From an uncultured Alphaproteobacteria bacterium (GTDB lineage Bacteria > Pseudomonadota > Alphaproteobacteria > Caulobacterales > Parvularculaceae): 64,000 nt of DNA. The translations under genes and the position numbers were made by a program. The notes under the pieces are model-generated. The model did not search any database. It was not told the DNA's origin and saw only the letters and a program-made list of their open reading frames with translations. The stretch is taken from assembly GCA_902826095.1 (NCBI GenBank), contig CADEDN010000006.1:1-64000 (forward strand), written 5' to 3'. Positions 17,362-26,483 of this stretch are shown here, in pieces (within the stretch, counting starts at the first letter, position 1; each line of letters begins with the position of its first letter).

Positions 17362-18245
17362 CGATCAAGCGATCGCTCGCAGCTTTCTTTGCTTTGGTTT
17401 CCGCCTGCGCCGCTGATAGGCCGCTGGCGCTTTCCGGGTGGGCGAGGAACAATCCCGATTGGGTCGAAAGCGTCGAGCCTTTCCGCGTCGATGGCGACAT
17501 CTATTACGTCGGCTCGCGAGGGCTCTCGAGTTTTCTCATAGTGTCGCGGGAAGGGCATTTTCTGATTGACGGCGGCATGCCAGAGAACGCTGAGATGGTC
17601 GCTGACAGCGTGAAGGCGCTCGGCTACGATATCCGCGATGTCAAATACCTCCTTAACTCGCATGCGCATTTTGACCATTCCGGCGGCCTCGCTGCGCTGA
17701 AAGAAATGAGCGGAGCGATCATGGTCGCGACCAAAGGCGATTGCTCGGCGCTCGAAGGCGGGTTCTATCTCGGCTCGGAGTCCGATCATGATTTTGACGC
17801 GCCGCCGGTAAAGGTCGACCGCGTGATCTCCGACGGCGAGACGCTGACCCTCGGCGGCGTCACGCTTACCGCTCATTTGACGCCGGGCCACACGCGAGGC
17901 TGCACCACCTGGACGATGACGTCCGGCGGCAAACAGGTTCTTTTTTTCTGCAGCGCCACCGTCGCGAATAACCGGTTGGTTGCGACAAAGGCCGCGCCGG
18001 CGCAGTATGACGGCATTGTCGAAGCATATAAATCGACATTCGCAAAAGCGAAGGCGTGGCGCCCGGATATTTTCCTCGCCAACCACCCGGGCTTTTTCGA
18101 TATGGGCGAGCGCCTTGACCGCCGAAAAGCGGGCGACGCTGACGCCTTCGTCAATCAGACTGCATTTCCCGCGCATCTTGCGAAGATGGAGGCGGCGTTC
18201 GAACAATCGCTTGCGGAACAGGCGGCGACGGCCGAAAGCAGGTGA
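17358..18245 (+). CDS. Subclass B3 metallo-beta-lactamase, predicted lipoprotein
   Basis: 295 residues. All subclass B3 ligands are visible: H102, H104, D106 and H107 in the SHAHFDHSGG loop, H178 in TPGHTRGCTTW, and H243 in NHPGFFDM. DGGMPENA, the GDGETLTLGG-like strand and CSATVANN also follow B3 enzymes closely. The N terminus (KRSLAAFFALVSAC) ends in a VSAC lipobox at Cys17 followed by Ala, which suggests an acylated, outer-membrane-bound enzyme. B3 enzymes hydrolyse penicillins, cephalosporins and carbapenems with two zinc ions; activity here is predicted only. It overlaps both neighbours by four bases. Confidence 0.88.
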   Translation: MTIKRSLAAFFALVSACAADRPLALSGWARNNPDWVESVEPFRVDGDIYYVGSRGLSSFLIVSREGHFLIDGGMPENAEMVADSVKALGYDIRDVKYLLNSHAHFDHSGGLAALKEMSGAIMVATKGDCSALEGGFYLGSESDHDFDAPPVKVDRVISDGETLTLGGVTLTAHLTPGHTRGCTTWTMTSGGKQVLFFCSATVANNRLVATKAAPAQYDGIVEAYKSTFAKAKAWRPDIFLANHPGFFDMGERLDRRKAGDADAFVNQTAFPAHLAKMEAAFEQSLAEQAATAESR

Positions 18246-19102
18246 AAGGCGTCAAAATTCCGCTGATCATGGGCGTTGTTAACGTGACGCCTGACTCTTT
18301 TTCCGACGGCGGATTTTTTCTCGATCCGGGCAGAGCGGTTGATCACGCGCTTGGCCTCGTCGACGAAGGCGCCGCCATTCTCGATATAGGCGGCGAATCG
18401 ACGCGGCCCGGCTCAGACGCGGTTCCAGCCGAGATTGAACTTTCGCGCGTCATTCCCGTCGTAAGGGCGCTCGCGGCGCAGACTGCGGCGCCGATTTCCA
18501 TTGACACAAGAAAGCCGGACGTCGCCCGCGCCTGCGCCGACGCTGGGGCGTCGATCTGGAACGATGTCTCAGCGCTCACCTACGCAAGTCACAGTCTCGC
18601 CGTCGCCGAAAAACTCTCCTGCCGCATTGTGATCATGCACGCGCAAGGAGACCCCAAAACGATGCAAGATGATCCAACCTATGGCGACGTCGTCGACGAG
18701 GTGCTGTTCAGCTTGAAGCGCCGCATCGATGCGTGCGAGCGCGCTGGAATTGAGAAGAGTCGCCTTATTGTCGATCCCGGCGTCGGATTCGGCAAGACGC
18801 TCGCGCACAACCTCTCATTGATCGCGAATTTGAATCGCTTTTCCAGCCTTGGCGCCCCGATCTTGCTCGGGGCGTCGCGCAAACGGTTCATCGCCGCTGT
18901 CGATCGCCATGCGCCTGCTTCCGACCGGCTTGGGGGATCGATTGCGGCGGCTCTGGCCGGGGCCGCCAGAGGCGCTTCTATCCTGAGGGTCCATGACGTA
19001 TCGGCGACGCGGCAGGCTCTCTCAGTATATTCCGCGATAGATTCGGCCGCTTCGGCGCCCTATGGGGAAGCCGTTAAGGGATTGCTCGGATCGGCGCCTT
19101 AG
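18242..19102 (+). CDS. folP: Dihydropteroate synthase
   Basis: 286 residues from GTG 18242, which overlaps the lactamase stop as GTGA; a later start would remove the first beta strand. Recognised motifs are [50 protein letters not shown] and LLGASRKRF. The enzyme condenses p-aminobenzoate with the pterin diphosphate in folate synthesis and is the sulfonamide target. Its proximity to glmM is ordinary; the overlap with a beta-lactamase gene is not. Confidence 0.96.
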   Translation: MKGVKIPLIMGVVNVTPDSFSDGGFFLDPGRAVDHALGLVDEGAAILDIGGESTRPGSDAVPAEIELSRVIPVVRALAAQTAAPISIDTRKPDVARACADAGASIWNDVSALTYASHSLAVAEKLSCRIVIMHAQGDPKTMQDDPTYGDVVDEVLFSLKRRIDACERAGIEKSRLIVDPGVGFGKTLAHNLSLIANLNRFSSLGAPILLGASRKRFIAAVDRHAPASDRLGGSIAAALAGAARGASILRVHDVSATRQALSVYSAIDSAASAPYGEAVKGLLGSAP

Positions 19103-19133
19103 AATTGCCGGTCGGCCAAGGGAGTATCGGGCG

Positions 19134-20516
19134 ATGCGCGGAGATGAGGAAGCGCCGGCTGCGCCGAAAAAGGAGCGCGCGATATTCGGCACAGACGGCG
19201 TGCGCGGCCTCGCCAATGAGGGCGCGATGACGCCCCAGTCTATTCTGAGGCTCGGCATGGCCGTCGGCCGCTATTTCCGGAACGGCGAGCACCGTCATCG
19301 CGTCGTGATCGGGAAAGACACGAGGCTCTCCGGCTACATGATTGAGCCGGCGCTGACCGCGGGATTTGCGGCTTCGGGAATGGACGTATTTCTCTTGGGC
19401 CCCTTGCCGACGCCGGCGATGGCGATGTTGACAAGATCGCTTCGCGCCGATCTGGGCGTGATGATCTCGGCGTCGCATAATCTGTACCATGACAATGGCG
19501 TCAAGTTTTTCGGCCCGGACGGCTACAAGCTTTCTGATGCGGCCGAGCTCGAGATTGAGCGATTGATGGGCGAGGACCAGTCAGAAGGATTGGCCGCGCC
19601 GGCGGACCTCGGCAGGGTTAAGCGGGTTGACGACGCCGGGGCGCGATACATCGAGTTCGCAAAAAACGCCTTTCCGCGCGGCATGTCGCTCGAAGGCCTT
19701 CGGGTCGTGATCGATTGCGCCCACGGCGCGGCTTACAAGGTCGCGCCGACGGTGCTTTGGGAGCTTGGCGCTGACGTCAAGTCGATCGGCGTTGAGCCGA
19801 ACGGCTTCAATATCAATCAAGATTGCGGCTCGACGTCGACAAAGGCGCTCCAACAGGCCGTAATTGAATATCGCGCGGATATCGGCATCGCGCTCGATGG
19901 AGACGCGGATCGCGTCGTCATTTGCGACGAGAAGGGGAGAGCGGTTGACGGCGATCAGTTGCTTGCGCTTATCGCGCGCTCGCTCAAGGCCCGCAATGAG
20001 CTGAAGGGCGCCGGCGTCGTCTCGACGATCATGTCGAATTTCGGTCTCGAGCGCTTTCTCGAGGGGCATAAATTGCGCCTCGAGCGGACGAAAGTCGGCG
20101 ACCGTTATGTTGTCGAGGCGATGCGGGCGAAGCGTATGAATGTCGGCGGCGAACCGTCCGGCCATATCATTCTCAGCGACTATTCAACGACCGGCGACGG
20201 CCTTGTGACGGCCTTGCAGGTGCTGGCGGTCGTCGCCGGAGACAACGCGCGCGTCAGCGACGCCTGCCGCGTGTTCGAGGCGGTGCCGCAAGTGATGAAA
20301 AACGTGCGGGTGACCTCGGGCGCGCCGCTTGAGAATGCAGGCGTCAAGGCAGCGATTTCCGCCAGCGAAACGAAACTCGGCAAGACGGGTCGGATCGTCA
20401 TCCGCAAGTCCGGTACGGAACCTTTGATACGCGTGATGGCGGAAGGAGAGGATCAAAAGCTCGTCGCCTCGGTCGTCGACGACATCTGCGAGGCGATTGA
20501 CAGAGCGAAGGGCTAA
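19134..20516 (+). CDS. glmM: Phosphoglucosamine mutase
   Basis: 460 residues from ATG 19134, preceded by AAGGGA at about ten bases; the longer frame from 19062 would overlap folP. The phosphoserine loop is ISASHN with Ser114 as the phosphorylated residue. The metal loop is DGDADR and the phosphate-binding loop is [12 protein letters not shown]. GlmM converts glucosamine-6-phosphate to glucosamine-1-phosphate for UDP-GlcNAc, feeding peptidoglycan, lipopolysaccharide and the amino-sugar polymer encoded later in the window. Confidence 0.97.
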   Translation: MRGDEEAPAAPKKERAIFGTDGVRGLANEGAMTPQSILRLGMAVGRYFRNGEHRHRVVIGKDTRLSGYMIEPALTAGFAASGMDVFLLGPLPTPAMAMLTRSLRADLGVMISASHNLYHDNGVKFFGPDGYKLSDAAELEIERLMGEDQSEGLAAPADLGRVKRVDDAGARYIEFAKNAFPRGMSLEGLRVVIDCAHGAAYKVAPTVLWELGADVKSIGVEPNGFNINQDCGSTSTKALQQAVIEYRADIGIALDGDADRVVICDEKGRAVDGDQLLALIARSLKARNELKGAGVVSTIMSNFGLERFLEGHKLRLERTKVGDRYVVEAMRAKRMNVGGEPSGHIILSDYSTTGDGLVTALQVLAVVAGDNARVSDACRVFEAVPQVMKNVRVTSGAPLENAGVKAAISASETKLGKTGRIVIRKSGTEPLIRVMAEGEDQKLVASVVDDICEAIDRAKG

Positions 20517-20523
20517 GAAGGCT

Positions 20524-20715
20524 TCATCGCCCGCTTCGACCGCCAGCAGCAGTCATTAGCGACGCCATGGCGATGAGAAAAACGCCGAAGCCGAACAGCC
20601 GCCAGGTCGCGCCGAGATCGACGCCGATGGCGAAAGCCGCCTCCGGGAAAAGTTGAACGCCCAGCGAAACCAAGCAGCAGGCAAGGCCCGCCCAAAGCAA
20701 TTGTCCTGTCGTCAT
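20524..20715 (-). CDS. Small two-segment membrane protein, unknown function
   Basis: 63 residues, mostly hydrophobic, with two likely membrane segments (about 5-30 and 38-57). In the minus direction AAGGGAG precedes the ATG by seven bases, which supports real translation. It ends eight bases from glmM in a tail-to-tail arrangement and starts 81 bases from thiD in a head-to-head arrangement. I do not recognise the family. Confidence 0.5.
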   Translation of the reverse strand: MTTGQLLWAGLACCLVSLGVQLFPEAAFAIGVDLGATWRLFGFGVFLIAMASLMTAAGGRSGR

Positions 20716-20796
20716 CTCGCGCTCCCTTCGCTAATCTCCGCCGGCGACGGGCGTGATAAGCGCCGCTGGCGGCGGCATTAGGGAGAGATTGAGGCA

Positions 20797-21594
20797 TTGC
20801 GGGGACGAGTCCTCATCATCGCGGGTTCCGATCCCTCCGGCGGCGCAGGCGTGCAGGCGGACATCAAAACGGTGACCGCGCTTGGCGGCTATGCGGCAGC
20901 AGCGATAACGTCCATCACTGTGCAGAACACGACCGGGGTCAAGAGCGCGCATCCCGTCGCCCCGGCAGTCATCCGAGAGCAAATTATCGCCGTTCTGGAG
21001 GATATCGGCGCCGACGCGATCAAGATCGGGATGATTGGTGAGCGGATGGCGGGGATTGCAATCGCCGACGCGCTCGTCGACTGCGCGCCGGCGATCCCGC
21101 TGATCCTTGATCCCGTGCTTGTCGCGACGAGCGGCGATTCGCTCGCCGACGCCGGAGTGCCGGCATTATTGCTTGAGCGCCTCATTCCGATTTCGGCGGT
21201 CGTCACGCCGAACGCGGAGGAGGCGCGCCGCCTGACGGGTTTGGCGGTCAAGTCAGTTGACGATCTCGTCGCCGCCGGCGTCTCTCTTATCCAGCGCGGC
21301 GCAACCGCGGCGCTCGTCAAGGGCGGTCATCTCGACGGCGATTTTGTCGAAGACGCGCTAGTCACGCTTGACGGCGTGCGGGTATTTCGCAATCAGCGGC
21401 TTGCGACGACTTCGACGCACGGCACGGGATGCACCCTGGCGTCGGCGGTGGCGACCGGCGTCGCTCAGGGATTGCCGCTTGCTTCGGCGGTCGCGCGAGC
21501 GATCGACTATGTACATGAGGCGATACGCACAGCGCCCGGATTCGGCTCGGGCCGCGGCCCTCTCAATCACGCCTGGCCGCTGCGAGCCGATTAG
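20797..21594 (+). CDS. thiD: Hydroxymethylpyrimidine/phosphomethylpyrimidine kinase
   Basis: 265 residues of the ribokinase-like ThiD family from TTG 20797, supported by GGGAGAGA nine bases upstream and by the absence of an in-frame ATG before the first strand. Motifs are IAGSDPSGGAGVQADIKT, DPVLVATSGDSL, TPNAEEARRL and the anion-hole sequence HGTGCTLASAVA near the C terminus. It phosphorylates HMP and HMP-phosphate for thiamine synthesis. I see no TPP riboswitch in the 80 bases upstream. It overlaps the convergent gtrA-like gene by four bases. Confidence 0.95.
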   Translation: MRGRVLIIAGSDPSGGAGVQADIKTVTALGGYAAAAITSITVQNTTGVKSAHPVAPAVIREQIIAVLEDIGADAIKIGMIGERMAGIAIADALVDCAPAIPLILDPVLVATSGDSLADAGVPALLLERLIPISAVVTPNAEEARRLTGLAVKSVDDLVAAGVSLIQRGATAALVKGGHLDGDFVEDALVTLDGVRVFRNQRLATTSTHGTGCTLASAVATGVAQGLPLASAVARAIDYVHEAIRTAPGFGSGRGPLNHAWPLRAD

Positions 21595-22031
21595 GCGCCG
21601 TGACTGGACCGAAAGGCCCAGAACCGAGCAGCCGCGTAGTTCCAGACGAAAACGATCGGCACTGAAATCAATTTCGCGATCGGCTCGGCGAAATAAGAAA
21701 CCAGCCCGAAAACGATGAGGGTCGACAAGACGACGCCGACGAGATTCGATGCGATAAAGCGCAGGGCTTGCGTCCAGACCGCTCCATCCGCCGACGAGGC
21801 CGCGAAAGTCCAGCGCCGGTTCAGCAGGAAGCTGACGAAAACGCCAGTCGAATAGGTGGCGACATTGACCGCGGCGGCGGGAACTTCCGTCGTCGTCACG
21901 ATCGTAGTGAAGAGTGCGAAGTCTATCAGCGTCGTCAATAATCCGACGGCGCCGAAGCGCAGGATCGTGGCGTCGGCGCCCGGCGCTCCGCGAAGGAGAC
22001 CCGAAAATAAGGCCCTCAGCCGCTCGCTCAT
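21591..22031 (-). CDS. GtrA-family membrane protein
   Basis: 146 residues with four membrane segments. FGAVGLLTTLIDFALF near the N terminus, FLLNRRWTF in the middle and a C-terminal FVWNYAAARFWAF are GtrA-family features. GtrA proteins help translocate undecaprenyl-linked sugars across the inner membrane, usually with a GtrB-type transferase; the preceding gene is of that type and overlaps it by four bases. It is the last gene of the seven-gene CDP-sugar operon, so it probably handles the sugar made there. Confidence 0.9.
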   Translation of the reverse strand: MSERLRALFSGLLRGAPGADATILRFGAVGLLTTLIDFALFTTIVTTTEVPAAAVNVATYSTGVFVSFLLNRRWTFAASSADGAVWTQALRFIASNLVGVVLSTLIVFGLVSYFAEPIAKLISVPIVFVWNYAAARFWAFRSSHGA

Positions 22032-23029
22032 GGCCGCTGCGGATCGTCGATCGTGGGGCGCATTTCATCCGCGCTGGGCGAGGGATTGTTCAGCGCAGCT
22101 TCAATGATTGGAATCGGGCGACGCTTCGACTGCATGAAGATGCGGCCGAGATATTCACCCATGATTCCGAGAAACATCGCGTTCAACATGATCGATATGA
22201 GCAACAGCACCGTCGTCGTGGCGAAGCCAGCGGGCCAATCCTGGCCAAACAGAAGGCGGCCGATCAGGTAAACGAAAATCACCACGAAAGTGAGCGTCGC
22301 GATGACCAGGCTGACGAGGGACGCGATGCGCAACGGAATGAGCGAGTGATTGAGGATGCCGTCGACCGCAAGGCCGATCATCGCCCGCCATGGAAATTTG
22401 CTCTCGCCCGCGATGCGCGCCTGGCGATCATACTCAATCGGCGCCTGCGAAAAGCCCATGGAGCTGATCAAGCCGCGCACATAGGGCGATGTGTCCTCGA
22501 CTCTGCGCAGCTCGTCCAGAATCTTGCGGTCGACAAGGCGAAATTCGCCCGCGTCGATCGGCAAGTCGTCTTCGCTTAGCGCCCGCATCAGCCTATAAAA
22601 TGTGCGCCGCGTGAAAGCGACAAACGGCGAATCCTTGAGGGAACGGCGGACGCCATAGACAACCTGATGCCCCGCCTCCCAAAGTTTCAGCATTTCTGGA
22701 ATGAGTTCAGGCGGGTCTTGCAAATCGCAGTCGATCTGCACCGAACAGTCGCCGCGAGCGGCCTTGTACGCGACAAGCACGGAGCGTTGATAGCCGTAGT
22801 TGCGCGCGAAACGGATCACCCGGACGCGCGGGTCCGCGTCCGCGATCGCCTTCAAAAGCGCGAAGGTGCGGTCGGTGGAGTGATTGTCAGTAAAGACAAT
22901 TTCAAACTGATAGGCTGGCAGCGATTGAAACACCCTGATGACAGCCTCATAGGCGCGATGGACATTCTCCTCCTCGTTAAAGGCGGGGATGAGCACGGAA
23001 ACGAGTTTCTTTCTCACTGAAGCGGTCAT
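22028..23029 (-). CDS. GtrB/DPM1-like polyprenyl-phosphate glycosyltransferase (GT2)
   Basis: 333 residues. The catalytic GT2 domain starts with SVLIPAFNEEENV, has TDNHSTDRT, and has the IDCDLQDPPE metal site. Two C-terminal membrane segments (about residues 240-265 and 275-300) match GtrB and ArnC-like enzymes. Such proteins load a nucleotide-activated sugar onto undecaprenyl phosphate on the cytoplasmic face. It overlaps both neighbours by four bases and is paired with a GtrA-like protein. The likely substrate is the deoxysugar made by the upstream genes. Confidence 0.92.
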   Translation of the reverse strand: MTASVRKKLVSVLIPAFNEEENVHRAYEAVIRVFQSLPAYQFEIVFTDNHSTDRTFALLKAIADADPRVRVIRFARNYGYQRSVLVAYKAARGDCSVQIDCDLQDPPELIPEMLKLWEAGHQVVYGVRRSLKDSPFVAFTRRTFYRLMRALSEDDLPIDAGEFRLVDRKILDELRRVEDTSPYVRGLISSMGFSQAPIEYDRQARIAGESKFPWRAMIGLAVDGILNHSLIPLRIASLVSLVIATLTFVVIFVYLIGRLLFGQDWPAGFATTTVLLLISIMLNAMFLGIMGEYLGRIFMQSKRRPIPIIEAALNNPSPSADEMRPTIDDPQRP

Positions 23030-23964
23030 CTTGAATCGCCCCTGGCCGCCTTAATCATCCGGCCTATTCCTTCTTCAAATGGCGTCCTTGCGCGCCACCC
23101 GAGCAATTGGCCGGCCCGTTCGGGATCGCCGTATAGATGCCTTGCGCCCGCCGCCGCGCTCGCGTCGCCGGTCCGAATGAGGCCGCTCGGCGCGCCGGTC
23201 GCGCGTGCGATGACCTTCGCGGCGTCTCCCATCGCGACGGCCGCGCCGGAGCAAATGTTGATGGGTCCAGGGCCGACATCGATATCGCTAAGCGCAATCA
23301 GCGCTTCAATGAGATCGTCTATATAGAGAAGGTCGCGGGTCGCCGCCGGATCATTGATGGTGATCGGCTCGCCGCGAAGGCAACGCTCGATCATGAGCGG
23401 CACGAGGAATTCATTTGATTGCCCGGGACCGTAAATCAACGCCAATCGAGCGTTTGCTATTCTGAAGGGAAGCTTGCCTGCGGCGACGCTCAGGTAATGC
23501 GTTCCAGCGACAGCAGCGGCGCCATAGGGCGTCAGCGGCTGTTCGCGCGCGGCCTCGTCATAGGGAAGCGGGGCGGCGCCGTACTCGGCGAGTGTGCCGG
23601 TGCGAACAAGCGCCCGAGCCGGCCTTGGAGCGCTTGCCGCCGCCTCGACGATGCGAATGAGATCGCCCACTGACTCCCTGAACAGATCGCCGGTCCCGCC
23701 GATCGTCGGCGGCGTCTGCCCGTGCGTTCGGCCGGCGACATAATATATTCTGGACGGCTCGCACGCACGGAAGAAATCGCGAAGCGCGCGGTCATCGCTC
23801 ACATCGACGCGATGCGCGGTGATGCTCCGCATATAGGGATCAAGTCGTCCAAGATCGGTGCGCGGTCGAGCAAGGACATGCACATTCTCGCCGCGGCCCG
23901 CCAGGGTCTTCGCAAGATGGCTGCCGATAAACCCGGCGCCGCCGACAATTAAAGTGTCCGCCAT
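23026..23964 (-). CDS. NAD-dependent epimerase/reductase-like protein with altered active site
   Basis: 312 residues from ATG 23964, preceded by GGAGG and AAGG; a longer TTG start at 24015 would overlap the previous gene. The Rossmann motif GGAGFIG is at residues 8-14. The expected YxxxK reads Y147-GAAA, so the catalytic Lys position is Ala151; the local DNA codes for this unambiguously. RTGTLAEYG precedes it. Its operon place, after the C-methyltransferase, suggests a final 4-keto reduction or a related step, unless it is non-catalytic. The exact reaction is unknown. Confidence 0.75.
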   Translation of the reverse strand: MADTLIVGGAGFIGSHLAKTLAGRGENVHVLARPRTDLGRLDPYMRSITAHRVDVSDDRALRDFFRACEPSRIYYVAGRTHGQTPPTIGGTGDLFRESVGDLIRIVEAAASAPRPARALVRTGTLAEYGAAPLPYDEAAREQPLTPYGAAAVAGTHYLSVAAGKLPFRIANARLALIYGPGQSNEFLVPLMIERCLRGEPITINDPAATRDLLYIDDLIEALIALSDIDVGPGPINICSGAAVAMGDAAKVIARATGAPSGLIRTGDASAAAGARHLYGDPERAGQLLGWRARTPFEEGIGRMIKAARGDSR

Positions 23965-24004
23965 TGCGCCTTGTCGCCTCCGGAATAAGCCGTCGCGCCC
24001 CTCG

Positions 24005-25234
24005 TCACCCGACAATCATCGGTCTTGGCAGCGGGATGACGAACTTGCCGCCTCGCGCCAGAAACGCCGACTGCTGCACCTTTATCTCGTCAAAGAAATT
24101 CCACGCGAGAACAAAAACAATGTCAGGGCGCTCTTGCGCGATCGCTTCAACGGGTTTGATGGGAATGCGCGTATTCGGCGAATGAAGGCCTTGCTTCAGC
24201 GGGTTCTTGTCGACCAGAAACTCAAGATAGTCGCGCCCGATGCCGTAATAGGTGATAAGCGTGTTGCCGCGCGCTGATGCGCCGTAGCCGACGATTTTCT
24301 TTCCTTGCTCCCGAAAGCGGGAGAGCATCGTCCGCAGTTCAGCGCCGATAGCATCGACCCGTTTGACAAGTTCGACATAGCTCGTTCTTTCGAGCATCCC
24401 GCCGTCTTTCTCCTCCTGCAGCATCTTGCCGACAATAGGCTGTCGTTGCTTGCCTGCAGACTTTCTCGCCAGGAACACGCGCATTGAGCCGCCATGAATT
24501 TTCGGCAGCGGATCAACATCAACAACCTCCATGTCGAAAAACTCTCCAAGTTTCACAATCGACAGAAGGCTGAATTGGGACACATGCTCGTGGTACATAT
24601 TGTCGAATAAATTTCGCTCCAGCATTTCCTTGGCGCGCGGAACCTCAACGACAAAATAGCCGTCCCCCGACAGGAAGACGGTTATGCTTTTCATGAACGT
24701 GTGAAGGTCGCCGATGTGGTTGAATGTGTTCGAGGTCGCGATGATTTTCGCCGGGCCGCGTTGCGCGCGCAAAATTTCAGCGCTCCGCGGCGTGAAGTAA
24801 TCCAGATGAACTTCGACGCCGCGTTTGTTCGCAAGCTCAGCGATATTGGCGGCCGGGTCGACGCCAAGCGTTTTGGCGCCAAGCGCATTCGCCGCCGCCA
24901 GCATCAGCCCGTCATTGCAGCCGATGTCAACGATCAAGCCGTCGCGCCCGGCCAAGGCGAAGAGACGATCGGCCAATTCCGCGAAATGCGCATGCATGGT
25001 CGCGGCGCCGGACGGCACATACAAATAATGCCGGAAAAAATCCGGCGGAATCTGGTCCGCGACCTGGATAAGCCCGCAATTGAGGCACACTTGGGTGTTC
25101 AGCCCGAAAGCCGGCTGCTTCTTGTCGATATCTTCGGGGCGGATCAGCATTTGCGCCGGCGCGTGGTCGCCAAGCGGCAGATACAAAAAAGGATCCGCGG
25201 CGAGGCACGCTCTGCATTGGGCTAGCCTGTCCAT
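24005..25234 (-). CDS. Sugar C-methyltransferase (TylC3/Methyltransf_13-14 type)
   Basis: 409 residues with the three-part structure of sugar C-methyltransferases. An N-terminal zinc-ribbon-like region has CRAC and CLNCGL; a class I SAM domain has VDIGCNDGLML as motif I; and a C-terminal Rossmann-like domain begins at KIVGYGASARGNTLITYYG. YHEHVSQFS is the conserved catalytic His segment. Relatives methylate carbon next to a keto group in dTDP- or CDP-deoxysugars. Here it follows rfbF, rfbG and a dehydratase gene, so a C-methyl-branched CDP-deoxysugar is the most likely product. Confidence 0.9.
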   Translation of the reverse strand: MDRLAQCRACLAADPFLYLPLGDHAPAQMLIRPEDIDKKQPAFGLNTQVCLNCGLIQVADQIPPDFFRHYLYVPSGAATMHAHFAELADRLFALAGRDGLIVDIGCNDGLMLAAANALGAKTLGVDPAANIAELANKRGVEVHLDYFTPRSAEILRAQRGPAKIIATSNTFNHIGDLHTFMKSITVFLSGDGYFVVEVPRAKEMLERNLFDNMYHEHVSQFSLLSIVKLGEFFDMEVVDVDPLPKIHGGSMRVFLARKSAGKQRQPIVGKMLQEEKDGGMLERTSYVELVKRVDAIGAELRTMLSRFREQGKKIVGYGASARGNTLITYYGIGRDYLEFLVDKNPLKQGLHSPNTRIPIKPVEAIAQERPDIVFVLAWNFFDEIKVQQSAFLARGGKFVIPLPRPMIVG

Positions 25235-25279
25235 TCATCAACTCCTGTCGAATTGCGCCGACTTCGGCGAAACCGGATA

Positions 25280-26467
25280 TCAATGAGATTTCGCAAATTC
25301 CTCGAAGGTATCGTGCATGTAATCGATTTGCGCTTCCGTCAGCCCATGATGGCAGGCGAGGAGAACGCCGCCGCGCATCACAGCGTCGGCGAAGGGATAG
25401 CCGTTCGGCGCTGCCTTGTGGGTCACGCCCTTCATCGCCGGCTGCCGCAAGACGTTGCCTGTAAAGACGACGCGCGTCTGAATGTCCCGCTTTTCGAGGA
25501 AAATCTGCATATCGCGCCGCGAAAAGGGCGCGTCATCGCGAATCGTCAACGCGAAGGCGAGCCAGCCGGTGCGCGATTGCGGCGCTTGCCTCGGCAGGAT
25601 GAACCAATTCTCGTATTTCTTGAAGAAGTCGAACTGCCGCTTGAAGTTGTGTTCGCGCGCGGCGATGTTTTTTTCCAGCTTGTCAAGTTGAACAAGCCCG
25701 AAGGCGGCGCCCATTTCCGACGGTTCGACATTATAGCCGAGCATCTCGAAGACAAATTTGGCGTCGTAGCTGTAGCCGCCGATGTCGACGTTGAAGCGGT
25801 TTTCGACCGTTTCCGATTCCACGAACAGCGACGACGACCGCCCCCAGGATCTAAGAAGGGTTGCGTGACGCGCCATCTCCTCGTCATTGACGCAGATCAT
25901 CCCGCCGTTGCCGGCGGCGTTGATGACGTGCGATCCGTAAAAACTGGTCGTCGAAATGTCTGACCGCGCGCCGGTGCTCTTGCCTCGGAGCGTCGCCCCG
26001 AGGGTGTCTGCGCTGTCTTCGATGACGAAGAGTTTGTGCTTTTTTGCGATTTCCTGAATCCGATCCCAATCGGGAAGATTGCCGATGAGCGACGGTATCA
26101 TCATCGCCTTGGTTTTTTCAGTGATCATCGCCTCAATCGCGTCAGCATTGATATTGTAGGAGCCCTCTTCAACGTCGACGAAAGCGGGCACGAGGTTGTG
26201 GCGGACGATGGGTCCGACGGTCGTCGCAAAGGTCAAAACGGGCGTGATGACCTCCGAGCCTGCGGGAAGCTTCAAGATCTCCACGGCGAGATAATTCGCA
26301 GAGGAGCCGGAATTCACCATTATGCCGAAACGCTTGTCGAACAGCGCGGCGACCCGCTCCTGCATGGAGCGGACGTTCTTCCCCATTTGGGTCGAGGTTT
26401 GCAAAACCTCGGTGACCGCCTTGATTTCATCTTCACCGTGGACGGTTTGTCCGTAATTGACGCGCAT
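25280..26467 (-). CDS. PMP/PLP-dependent sugar 3-dehydratase (DegT family, His in place of Lys)
   Basis: 395 residues of the DegT/DnrJ/EryC1/StrS fold. The segment SFYGSHVINAAGNGG puts His180 where aminotransferases have the PLP-binding Lys; D151 in IEDSADTLGA remains. A His there is characteristic of the deoxygenating members, RfbH/E1 and ColD. The cysteine cluster that holds the 2Fe-2S centre in E1 is absent: I find only two cysteines, in MICVND and LLACHHG. The protein therefore resembles a ColD-like 3-dehydratase acting in a CDP-sugar operon. No E3-type flavin/iron-sulfur reductase gene is nearby. Confidence 0.85.
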   Translation of the reverse strand: MRVNYGQTVHGEDEIKAVTEVLQTSTQMGKNVRSMQERVAALFDKRFGIMVNSGSSANYLAVEILKLPAGSEVITPVLTFATTVGPIVRHNLVPAFVDVEEGSYNINADAIEAMITEKTKAMMIPSLIGNLPDWDRIQEIAKKHKLFVIEDSADTLGATLRGKSTGARSDISTTSFYGSHVINAAGNGGMICVNDEEMARHATLLRSWGRSSSLFVESETVENRFNVDIGGYSYDAKFVFEMLGYNVEPSEMGAAFGLVQLDKLEKNIAAREHNFKRQFDFFKKYENWFILPRQAPQSRTGWLAFALTIRDDAPFSRRDMQIFLEKRDIQTRVVFTGNVLRQPAMKGVTHKAAPNGYPFADAVMRGGVLLACHHGLTEAQIDYMHDTFEEFAKSH

Positions 26468-26483
26468 TCAGATTTCCCCATTT

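Noticed and set aside
20716-20796. A possible TPP riboswitch before thiD
   Set aside because: The spacer is only 81 bases and lacks the CTGAGA core of the thi-box.
25280-26467. An ordinary sugar aminotransferase
   Set aside because: The PLP-binding lysine is replaced by His180, which rules out normal transamination by the internal aldimine mechanism.
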